NCBI RefSeq assembly: GCF_965638725.1
Contig: NC_134952.1
Span: forward strand, 56,770,065-56,834,064
Reading direction: 5' to 3'
Origin: Aptenodytes patagonicus
Lineage: Eukaryota > Chordata > Aves > Sphenisciformes > Spheniscidae
Length of the DNA stretch: 64,000 nt
In this document: in pieces, positions 40,401 through 51,366 of the stretch
Layout of the letters: each line of letters starts with the position of its first letter
Position numbering within the stretch: position 1 is the stretch's first letter
Made by a program: the position numbers and the translations under genes
Notes under the pieces: model-generated
Told to the model about the DNA's origin: nothing
Seen by the model: the letters and a program-made list of their open reading frames with translations, nothing else
Databases searched by the model: none

Positions 40401-43400
40401 TCTGGTTCTGTGTACATGTCTCTGCCAGAATGTATATTGTTACCTCTTCGTTCATTAATAGCTACCCACCAATTCAGTCCCAATTAAAAGCAAAATAAAA
40501 TAAAGTAAAACAAGCTTTATCTCCACACCTAAACAGACCGACAGGGAAAGTATTCCTTGCCCCATTGCAGTCAGTAGAAAAACTCCCTTTGATTTCAGAA
40601 AGACCACAATTCCAACCCATGATTTTTACTTGGGTGAAAATAAGAAATCAGAGCGCAATATGACCACGCTTGCTGGGGGCATGCTGCATTTATAAGCCAC
40701 GCCAGCCCACTGCATTCTTACATGAACTCTCAAGCCCACTTCAGCAGCAACTGACTGCCAAGTTGGTTCTGCCAAGGAGATTGTTTCAGAGATTGTTTAT
40801 TTACCCTAAAAGGTGAAGTAACCATATACAGCCACCATAATTATCCAAGTCCTCGATTACGGCAGGAAAACTTTAATGCTCTGAATAAAAACCTCCCCAA
40901 ATGTTGCTCCTTGCTATAGGGATTAGGAAGCCAGACTGTCTCTACTTGCTTCTCTCTTAAATCTTGGGACAGCATTAGCTGGAACCACTGGGCTACTGAA
41001 TAGCTAAGAAGAGAAGAGAGACTTTTAAGGTGCCTGGACATCAAAAAGGGGAAGGAAATTGGGTATTTACACATCCTACAAATGCCTGCAGCATTACAGG
41101 TGCTGAGAATACCACAGGCACAGAAACCCGGGAGAAGGGAGAAAACCAGCTAGGAGAGAGGAGAAAGTGTCCTGTACGCGAGGGACATGATCAAAATAAA
41201 CTTTTCCCAAATTAATGGTTCTTTTAAAACAGTGAATTAATCCACTAGTTCTTAGGGAAGCAGGACAACTATATAAAGTGAGTTAGATTGCCAAGCTGAG
41301 TGAACCTTAAAATCTTGGCTGTGTGTCAAAACTTAAAAGTAATGAGCTGCCATGACCCTGAGCTATATTATCACTTCCGAAACAGACTCCACGTGATGCG
41401 TTTCCAGTCCAGCCGTAGAGGTTTCAAGAAGCCATGAGCACACCTGATGGTTGATGGAAAATGCATTAAATGCAAATTCACAGTGGCAATTAAGGAGCAT
41501 TAGCTTATGGGTTTGGCCACCCAGCCACTGAAGACGTAATTCCTGCCATATTGTGAGTTTGGAGCCACTACACACTGCACGACTGCCTGCAGCACTTTGC
41601 ATCCTACTGCCAGTACAGGGTTGCCTTCGGGTGTGCTGACAAAGTCACACTGCACTGCACCGTTGCTGCGGCTCCAGCGAGGAGTTTAATCTGACTTAGC
41701 TGGACTGCCAGCAGAGCCTCCGGGAGGCTTGCCTGGTAGCTCTTGGAGACAGAGTCCATGATATTCCTTGCAGCGATACTCCTTGCGGAAATTATGCCAG
41801 CTGGCACACAGGGGAGAGGGGAAGGATGCAAGGCACCTCGCCTTAGCTTCATCCCATTTTCTAGGGAGCGAGGTACATCAGGGGTGTTTTGTCCACCCTT
41901 TCAGAAAAGCCCTCTATTCCTTTTTGTTCCTGCAAAATGACAAGTGGTGTGATCGCAGTACAAAAGGGAGTAAGGAAACCAGAGGTCTGCGGTCAGTAAC
42001 GGGGGGGTTACCTGTGCTTTCTGATGGTTCTAGGAGATTCAGCTGCAGTCCGGGCCAAGGGCCAGCACGGAGTTCCTGGGCAGCCTGGCCATCGACATCT
42101 CGGGAGGGATGGAGTTCAGCCTGTGGTACAGGGAATCCAAAACCAACGTCAAGAACCGGTGAGATACTCCCAGCACGCGTTATAGCTGTAGAGAGCTCAG
42201 GCTCCTGAGCCCTGGTAGTCTCAATGAGAAGAATTTAAATATAAAAGACCTTGCAGATGAGTTAAAATTAAATAACAGTTATGTGCACAGGAGAACATTC
42301 GTGCTTCTCTTTTCCTTTCTACCTGGGTAATACCAGTTCCCACTGGTCTCATCTGAATTTATATACCTTTACCTGAAGAACAGGCTCCTTTGAGGGCAGT
42401 TTTTATGTGTGGATGGTAGGGCTGTTTGCAATTTAATTTCCTCTTTCCTAATGTGTTTTGAATTAATTGTAATGCCTGAATTTATTTGCAGGGTAGCCAT
42501 GTTCATAGCTGGTAACACCGAGGTGGATTCCTTCTTTGTAAAAACTGGTATGGAAACCACTTTGGAAGTAGAAACGACATTAGACTTCATCTCCACGGTG
42601 CAGTTTTCACAGTACCCATTTTTAGTCTGCATGCAGATGGACAGAGTCGAGTCTCCATTCAGGTAAGAACTAAGAGCACACAATTTCTGAGGCATCCTTC
42701 CAGCCAGCTGCTGAATCTGGAACTGTTGGTGTTCACAGCCACGAGAGATTAACAACAGAGGCCAAACTGCAGCCTAACGCAATCAGGTGCAGTGTAGGCT
42801 GTTATACACACCAACCTCTGCTATCCCGTACTTCCCTGTCCCTCACCCCTGAGATGCAGAAGGGACCTTTTTGAAGATCACAACTTGCTCTGAATGTGCA
42901 CTTTAGTCCAATTTTCTAATCTGGTTTTGCAAGTAAACTAACTGAAGTGGCAGGACCCTGGTCCCCTCGCGTACAGTCAGTTCTGATGGTGATCTGAAAC
43001 TTTGCCAGCAGTAGTTCTCTATTACACTGTTAAGAGAGGAAGTGCATAGCCACAAACTAGCTGAAGTGGAAAGTTTTCTTCATCATCTGCTATTTACTAG
43101 TGTCAACAAAAGTACCTGGTGTGTTAAGCTCTTGCAACCATCGTGTTCTACCATATTTTATTAAGGCACCAACTCTCCTGAAAGCTAAACAAGTGTGCAA
43201 TAAGGTAAAAAAGATGCTTTCCAGTAACCAAAGAGTAGTAATTGCATTGCCATGTGAGAAGCTAGGTTTACCACTCCCTCCTAATCCCTATTTGCTAAGA
43301 CTTAAGGGCGATAACGTTTGCAGAACCTGTGCCAGATTTCCATTCAGGCTTTTCTGATCCAAAAGATGGCAAGCCTGAGAGGAATTAAAGAACTCGAGGA

Positions 43401-43756
43401 TCTCCAGGAAATCCTGAGAAAACAGTATCTGTTATTCTGCAGATACGAAACCATCTTCTGATTATACCTACACATTGTGGAAGTGTAATCTCGTCTGTAT
43501 GTAAAGTGTTTATCTCTAGCCTCACCTACAGGGTACAGATTTTGCCTAAATTTGCTGATGCCAGACCACCATGTTGTGTCTTTACAGGCGTTATGTGACT
43601 AAGTATGAAAGTCTACCATCTGGCAGACGGTACACTGCAAGGAGAGGGAAAGCAGAACTGTTGGCAGGTAATGAATACCCTCTCCATCAAGAAAACTCCA
43701 ACATGTGCAGGAAGGTTTTCGGCGCAAAGTCTGATTCCTCCAGCAACTGGTTTTGA
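16379..43756 (+). CDS. MTTP: MTTP, microsomal triglyceride transfer protein large subunit (complete, 18 coding exons)
   Basis: An ER-lumen lipid transfer protein that pairs with protein disulfide isomerase and loads triglyceride, phospholipid and cholesteryl ester onto apoB, enabling assembly of VLDL and (in birds) portomicrons. Eighteen exons join in phase with GT-AG borders to 893 codons plus stop, against 894 in human. The order is: signal peptide ([18 protein letters not shown]), N-terminal beta-barrel of the vitellogenin/apoB/MTP superfamily (to about residue 300), central helical PDI-contacting domain (about 304-600), and C-terminal lipid-binding beta-sheets (about 600-893, ending SSSNWF). 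Residue numbers run colinear with human: D169, D361, L435, Y528, R540, S590, G746 and N780, sites of human disease substitutions as I recall, are all present. Positions 384 and 661 are Ala (see findings). The ATG at 16379 has A at -3. No frameshift or missing exon is seen. Confidence 0.98.
16440..21259 (+). other. MTTP: MTTP intron 1
   Basis: 4.8 kb, GT-AG. Scattered short ORFs show no family resemblance, and no transposable element with recognisable ends is seen. First introns often hold enhancers, but no specific element is claimed. Confidence 0.8.
21260..21447 (+). CDS. MTTP: MTTP exon 2
   Basis: Residues 21-83 ([20 protein letters not shown] to DDDQLIKIT). Acceptor AAACAG, donor GTAATT at 21448. 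It begins the N-terminal beta-barrel; NPDNDDDQL is the conserved acidic loop. Confidence 0.97.
22030..22173 (+). CDS. MTTP: MTTP exon 3
   Basis: Residues 84-131, 48 codons in phase 0; acceptor TTAG, donor GTAAGA at 22174. Contains [20 protein letters not shown] and [12 protein letters not shown] of the beta-barrel. Confidence 0.96.
22174..24164 (+). other. MTTP: MTTP intron 3
   Basis: 2.0 kb of intronic sequence with nothing recognised. ORFs near 22.7-23.2 kb on the minus strand lack any family similarity and are taken as chance. Confidence 0.75.
24165..24272 (+). CDS. MTTP: MTTP exon 4
   Basis: Residues 132-167, 36 codons: [16 protein letters not shown], then [20 protein letters not shown]. 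Acceptor CTACAG, donor GTATGG. Confidence 0.97.
25027..25143 (+). CDS. MTTP: MTTP exon 5
   Basis: Residues 168-206, 39 codons, [18 protein letters not shown] through FTSHNQ. The two Cys (174 and 194 in colinear numbering) should form the conserved disulfide of the N-terminal barrel. Acceptor TTCAAG, donor GTATGA. Confidence 0.97.
26356..26495 (+). CDS. MTTP: MTTP exon 6
   Basis: Residues 207-252 plus two bases of Lys253; [18 protein letters not shown] to TGAKIVS. Acceptor TTTCAG, donor GTAAGT at 26496. The divergent stretch [18 protein letters not shown] marks a variable loop. Confidence 0.95.
27374..27524 (+). CDS. MTTP: MTTP exon 7
   Basis: Residues 253-303, [20 protein letters not shown] to CKKCPS. 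Acceptor CACAG, donor GTAAGT. It ends the N-terminal barrel with the conserved CxxC-like pair CKKC (CKGC in human). Confidence 0.96.
27525..30917 (+). other. MTTP: MTTP intron 7
   Basis: 3.4 kb with no exon-like or repeat sequence recognised. This intron separates the beta-barrel from the helical domain. Confidence 0.75.
30918..31075 (+). CDS. MTTP: MTTP exon 8
   Basis: Residues 304-355 plus two bases; [20 protein letters not shown] to ENKEL. It starts the helical domain. Acceptor TTACAG, donor GTAAGT. Confidence 0.96.
31965..32133 (+). CDS. MTTP: MTTP exon 9
   Basis: Residues 356-412; [20 protein letters not shown] then EFLDFKDAS and [14 protein letters not shown]. Carries D361 and, at position 384, Ala where human has Asp. 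Acceptor TTGTAG, donor GTAAGT. Confidence 0.97.
32718..32825 (+). CDS. MTTP: MTTP exon 10
   Basis: Residues 413-448, 36 codons: [20 protein letters not shown] then [16 protein letters not shown]. Leu435 is conserved. Acceptor AACAG, donor GTGAGT. Confidence 0.96.
33813..34025 (+). CDS. MTTP: MTTP exon 11
   Basis: Residues 449-519, 71 codons, [20 protein letters not shown] through [11 protein letters not shown] helical hairpin repeat region including [20 protein letters not shown]. Acceptor TTTAG, donor GTAAGA. Confidence 0.97.
35040..35251 (+). CDS. MTTP: MTTP exon 12
   Basis: Residues 520-589 plus two bases; [21 protein letters not shown]540, then [21 protein letters not shown]528 and R540, both critical in human, are conserved. 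Acceptor ACCAG, donor GTACAT. Confidence 0.97.
35890..35987 (+). CDS. MTTP: MTTP exon 13
   Basis: Completes Ser590, then [20 protein letters not shown] and [12 protein letters not shown]. 98 bases; acceptor CCACAG, donor GTATGT. It links the helical domain to the C-terminal sheet. Confidence 0.96.
36089..36210 (+). CDS. MTTP: MTTP exon 14
   Basis: Residues 623-663, [20 protein letters not shown] then [20 protein letters not shown]. Position 661 is Ala (human Gly). Acceptor TTAAG, donor GTAACT. Confidence 0.96.
37000..37227 (+). CDS. MTTP: MTTP exon 15
   Basis: Residues 664-739, 76 codons, [20 protein letters not shown] through ILLTDYSQ. A highly conserved part of the lipid-binding cavity. 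Acceptor TCTTAG, donor GTACTA. Confidence 0.97.
37228..42033 (+). other. MTTP: MTTP intron 15
   Basis: The second 4.8 kb intron of the gene. No exon was found in it and none is needed, since exons 15 and 16 join in phase. GC content rises in its last few hundred bases (from about 41600) towards exon 16. Confidence 0.75.
42034..42158 (+). CDS. MTTP: MTTP exon 16 (GC-rich)
   Basis: Residues 740-780 plus two bases; [20 protein letters not shown] then [21 protein letters not shown]780. By hand count 36 of 41 codons end in G or C, against 32/76 in exon 15 and 31/56 in exon 17. The N-terminal part ([10 protein letters not shown]) diverges from human while SLWYRESKT is fixed. Acceptor TTCTAG, donor GTGAGA. 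An alternative acceptor three bases downstream (GGAG) would drop Glu740. Confidence 0.93.
42492..42662 (+). CDS. MTTP: MTTP exon 17
   Basis: Residues 781-837; [20 protein letters not shown] to [20 protein letters not shown] and SPFR. Acceptor TTTGCAG, donor GTAAGA. Confidence 0.96.
43588..43756 (+). CDS. MTTP: MTTP exon 18 (final coding exon)
   Basis: Residues 838-893 and TGA at 43754. [20 protein letters not shown], then [20 protein letters not shown] and the C-terminal SSSNWF (human ends STGWF). It is one residue shorter than human here. Acceptor TTTACAG. Confidence 0.97.
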
Positions 43757-43974
43757 AACGAGCACCCGAGCTTTTGCTTTCCTGAATCCCTGGCTCCCTC
43801 AATGACTTAGGCTTGTACGTACCGTACTAACTTGGAGCTTGATCTTGCACTACTGCAGTTAATGGGAAATTTGCCATTGATTTCAACAGGCCAGGATCAA
43901 ACTCTCAGTGCGTGCACAGTGTTTACATATTAACCTATATTTAAGACTTTTGTAAAAAAAAAAAAGCTAAGGCA

Positions 43975-43980
43975 AATAAA
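43975..43980 (+). terminator. MTTP: Candidate MTTP polyadenylation signal AATAAA
   Basis: A canonical hexamer about 220 bases after the stop, followed within 40 bases by GT-rich sequence (TTTGGTGGTATT and GGGTGGTGCC). Later signals cannot be excluded, so the 3' UTR length is uncertain. Confidence 0.5.
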
Positions 43981-46900
43981 GACCAATTTGGTGGTATTCC
44001 ATGCACTCCCTTAAGGGTGGTGCCAGTTCTTTATTTTTACTTTTTTGTGCCAAAAGCAAAAACAATCCCTCATTTTTCTTTCTTGGGGAATACAGAAGTC
44101 CATGTTTTTGACATGCAGTGAGAACAATTATGATGTATAAAAAATGATTATTTATGAACATATTTTAAAGTATTTAGGTGTTTTAGGCCTATGACCAATC
44201 CTCATTCAAATATTCAAGTACAATTAACATCTAAATGGGACCATGAATTCCTGCTTACTCAGTATTGCCTGTTTACAAAAAAGCGGGTTTTATTTTACAT
44301 GATTTTGAAGGATTTTCCCTTTTTTTCAGCAGTCAGAGCTTGATTATTATTATTATTTATCTTTTTGGGTTTTTTATTAGCTGCTATAGTTAAATACAAT
44401 TGATTAAAAATGTGGGTAACATTTCCAGAAGTACTTACAGTTGCCTTAATTCTGTTCCCATTGAAATCAATGGTATAATTTCTGTACTTATCACCAGGAG
44501 CAGAGTTAAGCCAACAGTGGTTGCTCTTCAAGGTTGCCTCCCGAAAATTTGTGTCCCTGTGTGTAATTGAGGCAGGTGTATTTCAAAAAATGAGCACCCA
44601 CTAAGGCAATTCTGAACTATGGTGAAGGAAAAGGTCCTGAAAGAAATCCATTTTGAATGCACAGTCTAGCAAAGCCTGTGCAGAGCCAGAACGTTTCCTT
44701 CTGGGTAAGTTAGGCTCATATTTCAATGTAAAAAAGTAATCACTACTCATACAAGTCCTCCAATTAAAATGACTTATACCTTTTTGCTCGTTCAAGCAGT
44801 GCCTTCATAGGAATTGTGTAAAAAAAAAACGTTTTACATTTACAACAGCATTGCAGATTAAGAAAGAATGTACCTCATCCCAGCTCAGCTGATCTCTGAC
44901 GTGATCCATCTGATTTAATTTTTATAGGACAAGGTGGGTGAGTGCTGGTCACAAAAAAGTAAAATAAAAAGCCAGGAACAATTGTTTTTCAAAAAAACAA
45001 AACCAGGCAGGAAAAACTTATAGATTGTCATGAAAAAATAAAAGTATTACAAGAATAAAAAAAAATTTCCAAATTCTTTTGTGTTGTAAAAAACCAAGAG
45101 TGCAGAAATCTGCAAAAATCAAACTATTAACGGGATGAAACAGCCTGCTTGTTGTCTTTCCTGAAAATGCTGACACAATTCTAGTCAAAGCATAAATAAA
45201 ACAGGTAAAAATACAGTGTGAAAAAATTGTTTTGTTTTCAGTCTTGGTTTTTGTCCGTTACCTTCTGGGTTGGGAAAGCCTCTCGGTAGTGTTGATAGAG
45301 GCAAGAGGAGCCATTTAATTCACCACCCCATAGGAACCCTAACGTAAGTTGGACACCCACTTGTCCTGGGCTCCCCCTCTAGTCAGGAGATGGAGGTATC
45401 TCCAGAGGGTGGTGTAGACCCCAAGCAGGATGCACCATGTGCTGGAGGTGCCTGCCCAAATCCTCTGCCCAAAGGAGAGGTAAGACCCAGGCGCCCCTCT
45501 TCAGCGTTGACACTTACCAGAAATGAGTTAAGGCCGGAGCGATACCAACACTGCTGGCACCACCCTGTAAAATAACATGGCCAGCGCTGCCAGCAAACCT
45601 GCTCCTGCTCCTCAGCCTTAAATGCTCTCTTCCACTTGTCTGCTGAAGATTTTATGCAACACCACATCCCCAGGCATTCCTCCTCCCTCAACGAGGGGCA
45701 GTTTCTCCTTCCTCCCTTCCAAGACTCCCCTCCTTCTCCTCAAACACAGTCCTCCTCCTTTCAGCAAGGCTCCCACAAAGCTGTCTCCTCCCCTCAATAT
45801 CCACTCCCAAAGTCTGCACCCTCTATTTTGTAGACACTGTTTGATACCTCCACTACTGTTTTAGGAACTGAAACTGAAGACAAGCTTTTACATTTGTTAT
45901 TACTACTCGATATTTGTGTTATAAAACAAAAATAAGATCAGAGCTAAGTATTCACGCACCTAGAAAGAGGCAGTCTCCTCCTGCAGTGATCTGACACTCT
46001 AAATAGAGAAGGTGGACAAAGAGCAGCATAGAGAAATAGCTATCATCACTATTTCACTTGTAGAGAATAGGGATATCAACAGATGATGACCTCAACCCCA
46101 CATCCTAATTTGCGTCAACAGTCTGCCAGGCTTGCCCATGACTTCACAACCCAAAATCAGAATAAAAAGGTTCTAGATAATGCAATTTGTACCTGTTTGA
46201 TCTGTGTCTGATATCAGCAATCCCACTGCAAGGCTTACCCCCCCTCAAATTTGTCCAACCTAAGAACCTGTCGAATGTGTGCCTGTAAAACAGGGCCCTT
46301 TGGCACATAAAAATAATGTAACATCAGTGCTCACTTTTAAAAAAGCCTAACATAAAATATTTTCTGATTACAAAAGATAATCTGACTATTGCCAAGTATC
46401 TGGCCAATGACACGAGGTTTGCTTCTCTTTCACATGAAATGCACAGGTCTGTTTAACATAAATACATCAAGTCTCCTAGAGATACTGACCTGTGTGTTTT
46501 GCTTTTTTATTTACTCGTCGAGCCCTGGCAGAGCTTGTTGAGGAAAATCACGTGCCCATCTGCGCTACTGAAACCTGGTCTTTCAGAATGGGACAATCAG
46601 CCTGTAAGGGCAATTTTTGGGCTTCCACAGCTTTGACAACATCCCTTGAAACTAAATCGAACAGAGCCTCTGAGGCCCACACTGCTCCTTCAGAAGCGAT
46701 ACGTGTCCTCGTGGATACCCCCTGGTATCGGAGCAATACACTTGCTTCTGAAGCTATCTGACCCTAACAGCTGGACATAATGGGGATTCCAGAAGGGGTT
46801 TAGTCAACAGCTGGGTAATGGAAGGCCACGGCTTCCTTACGCGGGCTCCATAGCTACGGAAACAACAAAACTGACAATCTTCTAAAAATAAGGTGAAATT

Positions 46901-49900
46901 AATACATCGCTTAAGCCTGCATTTGAAGTGAAAACACACTTAGGGTTACAAACAAAGCAAACAATATGAGCGCTTATCCAATCAGTGGGGGTTAATCACA
47001 AATACGCAGCATACATCTTTAACAATGGCTATTACGCGTACTTTTAAATAATCAGCGATGGTAGCAATTAAACAATAATTCATACATGAAGTTTAGAGAA
47101 GCAAACAAATGCTCGGTCCTTTCTAATCAGAAGCCACAGAAAGAACACTGCAACGATAATCCAGCTAAGTCCAAAAAGGAACCCACTTGCAAAAGAGATT
47201 TTGAAACTTTCCCCTTAAACTTCCAAGGAGTGCTGATTTTTAGACTATTTTTCATATACTCCAAAAAATATTTGAATTCCAGGATTCAGTTTCTCACTCC
47301 ACTCCTAAACACATTCTGGTGCAGAAAGCACAGGGAAATATAAAGATCAATGGTTTGGAAGGCAGACCTCCTCACGAGGTTATGAATTAAGCCATCGGTG
47401 CGGTACAGGTTAGCAGATATGGGGACTAAACATCATTATTTTTTTAACACTTGACCATAAATAACTGCTGGTAAAATGCATTCTTTCCTACCAATAATGG
47501 ATACCAACCAGAGCTGCACGGGTGTAAATCAGCATGATCTCAGAACAGCCTGCAATCACGCTGACAGTGTCTTCCTTTCCCTTTGTTAGTGGCAACAAGA
47601 TCATAATTTTAATTATTTTACCTTTAATAAAATTAATTGATACTTGGTGAAAGGTGCTAGGGTTAACACACATGCAACAACTTGTAAAATACTTAGCCCA
47701 GATTTCCAATGAATACATGTTACTTACAAAGTCAACTCTGACTTATTGAGAGCACCTGGTAGAGAATTTGTCTAGCTACACAGCGTAGAAGGAACTGCAG
47801 TCCTTAAGTACGGATACATTTTAGGAGTTACAAGCCCATATAATGCATGCTGCAATTGTACCTTAGAACACAGGAGGATTTGTTAAAAGTAGCAAAACGA
47901 GCAGAAGTCCTGGTTGAGCAAGGTTTTTAACCACATTTTCAACTTGAACCGTGTGCCTTGTCCAGCAGAGGTCAATGGAAAGAGGGGCAGTGGCAGAGCT
48001 GGGCTGGCAGGCACTATTCTGCAGCGTCAGGTTCGAATTTGGTAACTAGATGATAGGTACCTCAAAAATTAAACAGCTGGATAGACGAGGGATACAGTTC
48101 GGGTTTGGCAAGCAAATTACTTTTCTCAATACTGACAATCCAAGGTGATAGCAATTGTAAAGTAGGTGCTTTAAAAAAAAATAAATTGTTTTATCCCGGA
48201 TAGCTTGCTTAGATCTGACATCAAGGAATTATCTGCTTCTCATTTTGCATTGTTCCTGCTCCTCCTGGCAAAAAGTGCTGCATTTCTACCTTTTGGTCTC
48301 ATCATTCCTACCAGCGATGTTTTAAAGACTATTTAGAAACTCTTACGATTTTCTCCACCAATCCTTGAGAATCCCAGAAATAGTTCACTTGATTTTTCAG
48401 ATTACTTTAAGGCATCGTATGAAACTCTCACTTTAGTTTCAGTAGAGTTTTGTAGTGTAAGGCACATTGCTGTTGGACAAACACTGTCTGCAAGACTCGG
48501 CTCCCTAGGGAAAGGTTGAAGTTAATGCCTCTCAGCATATTTACTTTTGACCTCTCTTTTGTAGAGGTTTCAGCTTAAAAAGTCCATCTATCGTGAGAAA
48601 CCAGCAGTGCTGTGAAGAGCTCGTTACAGACGTCCACTGAAATCAGGCTCCAGGAGCCCTTCCTGGAGAAAAGTAAAGGAGCGGTTCCCAAAATTTCCCG
48701 TTGACAACCCCAGGTCCCTTTTGCAATTTTGGACTCCTCTAGTTTGAACAAAGTGGTCTAAGGCCTTTCTCTCTGCTCTACACACCCACTATTAATTTGG
48801 TTCCATTCTGGTCATCCTTTGATCTCCTGCAGTCACCCAGCTTGCTCCTGCTGAGCTAAGCCTGTGCGGCTGCACTCTCCCCAGTTCATTCCCCCTTTTC
48901 CCAATTCTTCCTTTCAACATCTATTCTCATTCCTCTCTGAAGTCTTTTGGGTCTGCCAATTAATCCGTTTGTATCTCTGTATAGGAATCACTAACTATAC
49001 ACTGGCAGTGAAGTCACTGATGACATCTATCCTAAATGCAATGCTAAGGTCCAAATTTCAAAGAATCCAGAAAGAGAGAGAGAGAATGAGACAAACACCA
49101 AACCACTGTTTTACCAGTAAATTTGTGCTTCCAGCAAGGTAGGAAGACTGTGTAGCCACGTCTTGGAATGATACGGCAAATTCACAGTAGATGTCTTCAT
49201 ACTGTATTACTTGCAGATAAATAATGAGGTGGGAATCTCTTTTCCTTCAAGCATCTCGGGCACGTAACTAAAAGAAGATCATTATAATGTGCCCCTTACA
49301 TACTGAAAACTGAGAAGTGAAAGTGTTCTTTTAAACTGCAAAACTAATCTTTTAGTTTTCAAGTCCATTTTGTGATTTTTCAGTGTTTGACTCGTGGTTT
49401 TTTTAAACATTTGGACTTGACTTAACATCAGAAAGCTACCTAATCTCCATTAGGGTAGAAGGAACACGTGAAAGCAGCAAAAGGTTTCTCCTAGCAATCA
49501 TTCAAGCAATACTGCCAGCCACTAATAAAGTGATCCTATTTTTGACTGTATCACAATATTAGACACTGAAAATAACATAGAGAATGAGCAGAAAAAAGTC
49601 ATTCACCCCACCAATTGCTCTCTCTGAACACATTACAACAGACAAAGATGCAGTTCTTTGGATACCCAAGCCCATATACCAGTCAAAGTCAGTCCACTGA
49701 AACTGGGGAGTTCTTTTTTCATTTAAGTTACATCTGGGGAAAAAAAATAATCCAAGAGAGTCAAACGACGCAATGCCCCCAACTTCCCTTTGTCCTAAGA
49801 GGGCAGAATAAACAGTGAGATCAGGTCAGAAAGGGGCTTACAACACTGGGACAAACTCGAGGAGACTCTGAGTGCAGGGTTTTGGGTCTGCTCTCCGGTG

Positions 49901-51343
49901 AAATCTTTTCTTCTTGTTACTGCTTACACGTTGAACCAAGTAATGTCTCTGTTATCACTTGTTCTGCACAACAGCGAAGGTAACTTCAGAAAAATATGAC
50001 CAAGCAGGGAACTGCAGGCTTACTTGCAGTGTGTCTTTTACTGAAAAATACATTTTATTTATCATAACATTCAAAAAAAACCCCCAACATAATACAAATG
50101 CTAACTCATTCTGTTACAAACTTTGGTACTCAGCGGTTTCAGACAGTCCGTTCTCACGTGGTCGTGACGTACTGGAGCGTTCCCGACGTGCAACACGCTG
50201 CTAGTGCAATTCTCAGAGCGACTCTGCTGTCCTTCAATCCCAGGCTCACGGCATCCTGCAGTGGGATCACTTCGGGCTTCGGCTACGCACTTGCCACAGT
50301 GTCGTCTATGTTGAGAGCAGCTCAGAGAGTCCATTTTTCTCCAGTTACATATCTTCTTTTTTTTATTTTTTCCCCCCACAGGCAACAATCATCAACACAA
50401 CGCGTTCACGGCATTTTCCCCTTTGCCTTATAGCCCACCGCTCTCTCATCAGACATATCACCCACATCCTCTTAACAATCATTATCCTTACTTCACATTT
50501 GCACTTTTAAATATCTTTACACTGATAACCCACCCCCTTAAAAAAGGGGGGAAAAAGAAAAGAGAAAAAAAAGGAAAAAGACCAGAAAAAGGGGAAAAAA
50601 AACCACAAGCATTTTTAAAGTAGTGTATGTGTTCTCAGGTAGCCACAAGTTAATGGTAATTTGTAAGCGTAAGGAATGACACTTTGGCCATCAACACTAG
50701 AGAGTAAAGGCAGCTTTGAATGCAGACAAGAAAAAAAAAAACAAACCAAAACCCACACAACCCATAAATACATTTTAAATCATTCATCAAGTGATTCACC
50801 AAGGATTAAATTTAACTGAGTGAAACCAACCCTGCTGCAAAAGACCAGAACAACGTTCGTGCATCACTCCAGTCCCGCTCAAACTTTTAATTGGATCCTG
50901 ACCGAAAACGCGTGGATGTGGCTGGCTGGCTGTTGCAGACCCCGAACCCCGACGGCAGGGCTGGGGGGAACTTGAGTGGTGCACAGGATTTTGCCCTGCT
51001 TTGCACACGGGGTGAATTTCAGCTGTAACGTACTATGACTGCACCGTGAAACATACAATACTAGCAGCTTGTGAACCCTGACACGGAGGGCTTGACTCTA
51101 ATCCAAGATATGTGGTTACACACCACCCCATCAGCTGGAGAAGTTCACCACTGGGTATACATGGAGGAGCACCATACTACCGGATTTTTTTCTGGTGACC
51201 TTTCATGGCGCTATCTGCTGGGTCTGGCTAGACTCAAGCCCAGAGCTCCGGTTTTATACATATAAAGTGAAGAACCCGAGACTCGGGTCTGCAAGGCACT
51301 CAGCGCTCTGGGCCAAGTTCAGCAAAGCGTTATGTTGATGGGT

Positions 51344-51366
51344 AAAAAAAAAAAAAAAAAAAAAAA
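51344..51366 (+). repeat. A23 homopolymer
   Basis: Twenty-three A followed by GAGACTGCG. It has no recognisable retroelement body upstream, so it is better seen as a simple repeat than a retrocopy tail. Confidence 0.9.

Noticed and set aside
51344-51366. Retrocopy poly(A) tail
   Set aside because: No coding or LINE-like body precedes it and no target duplication is visible.
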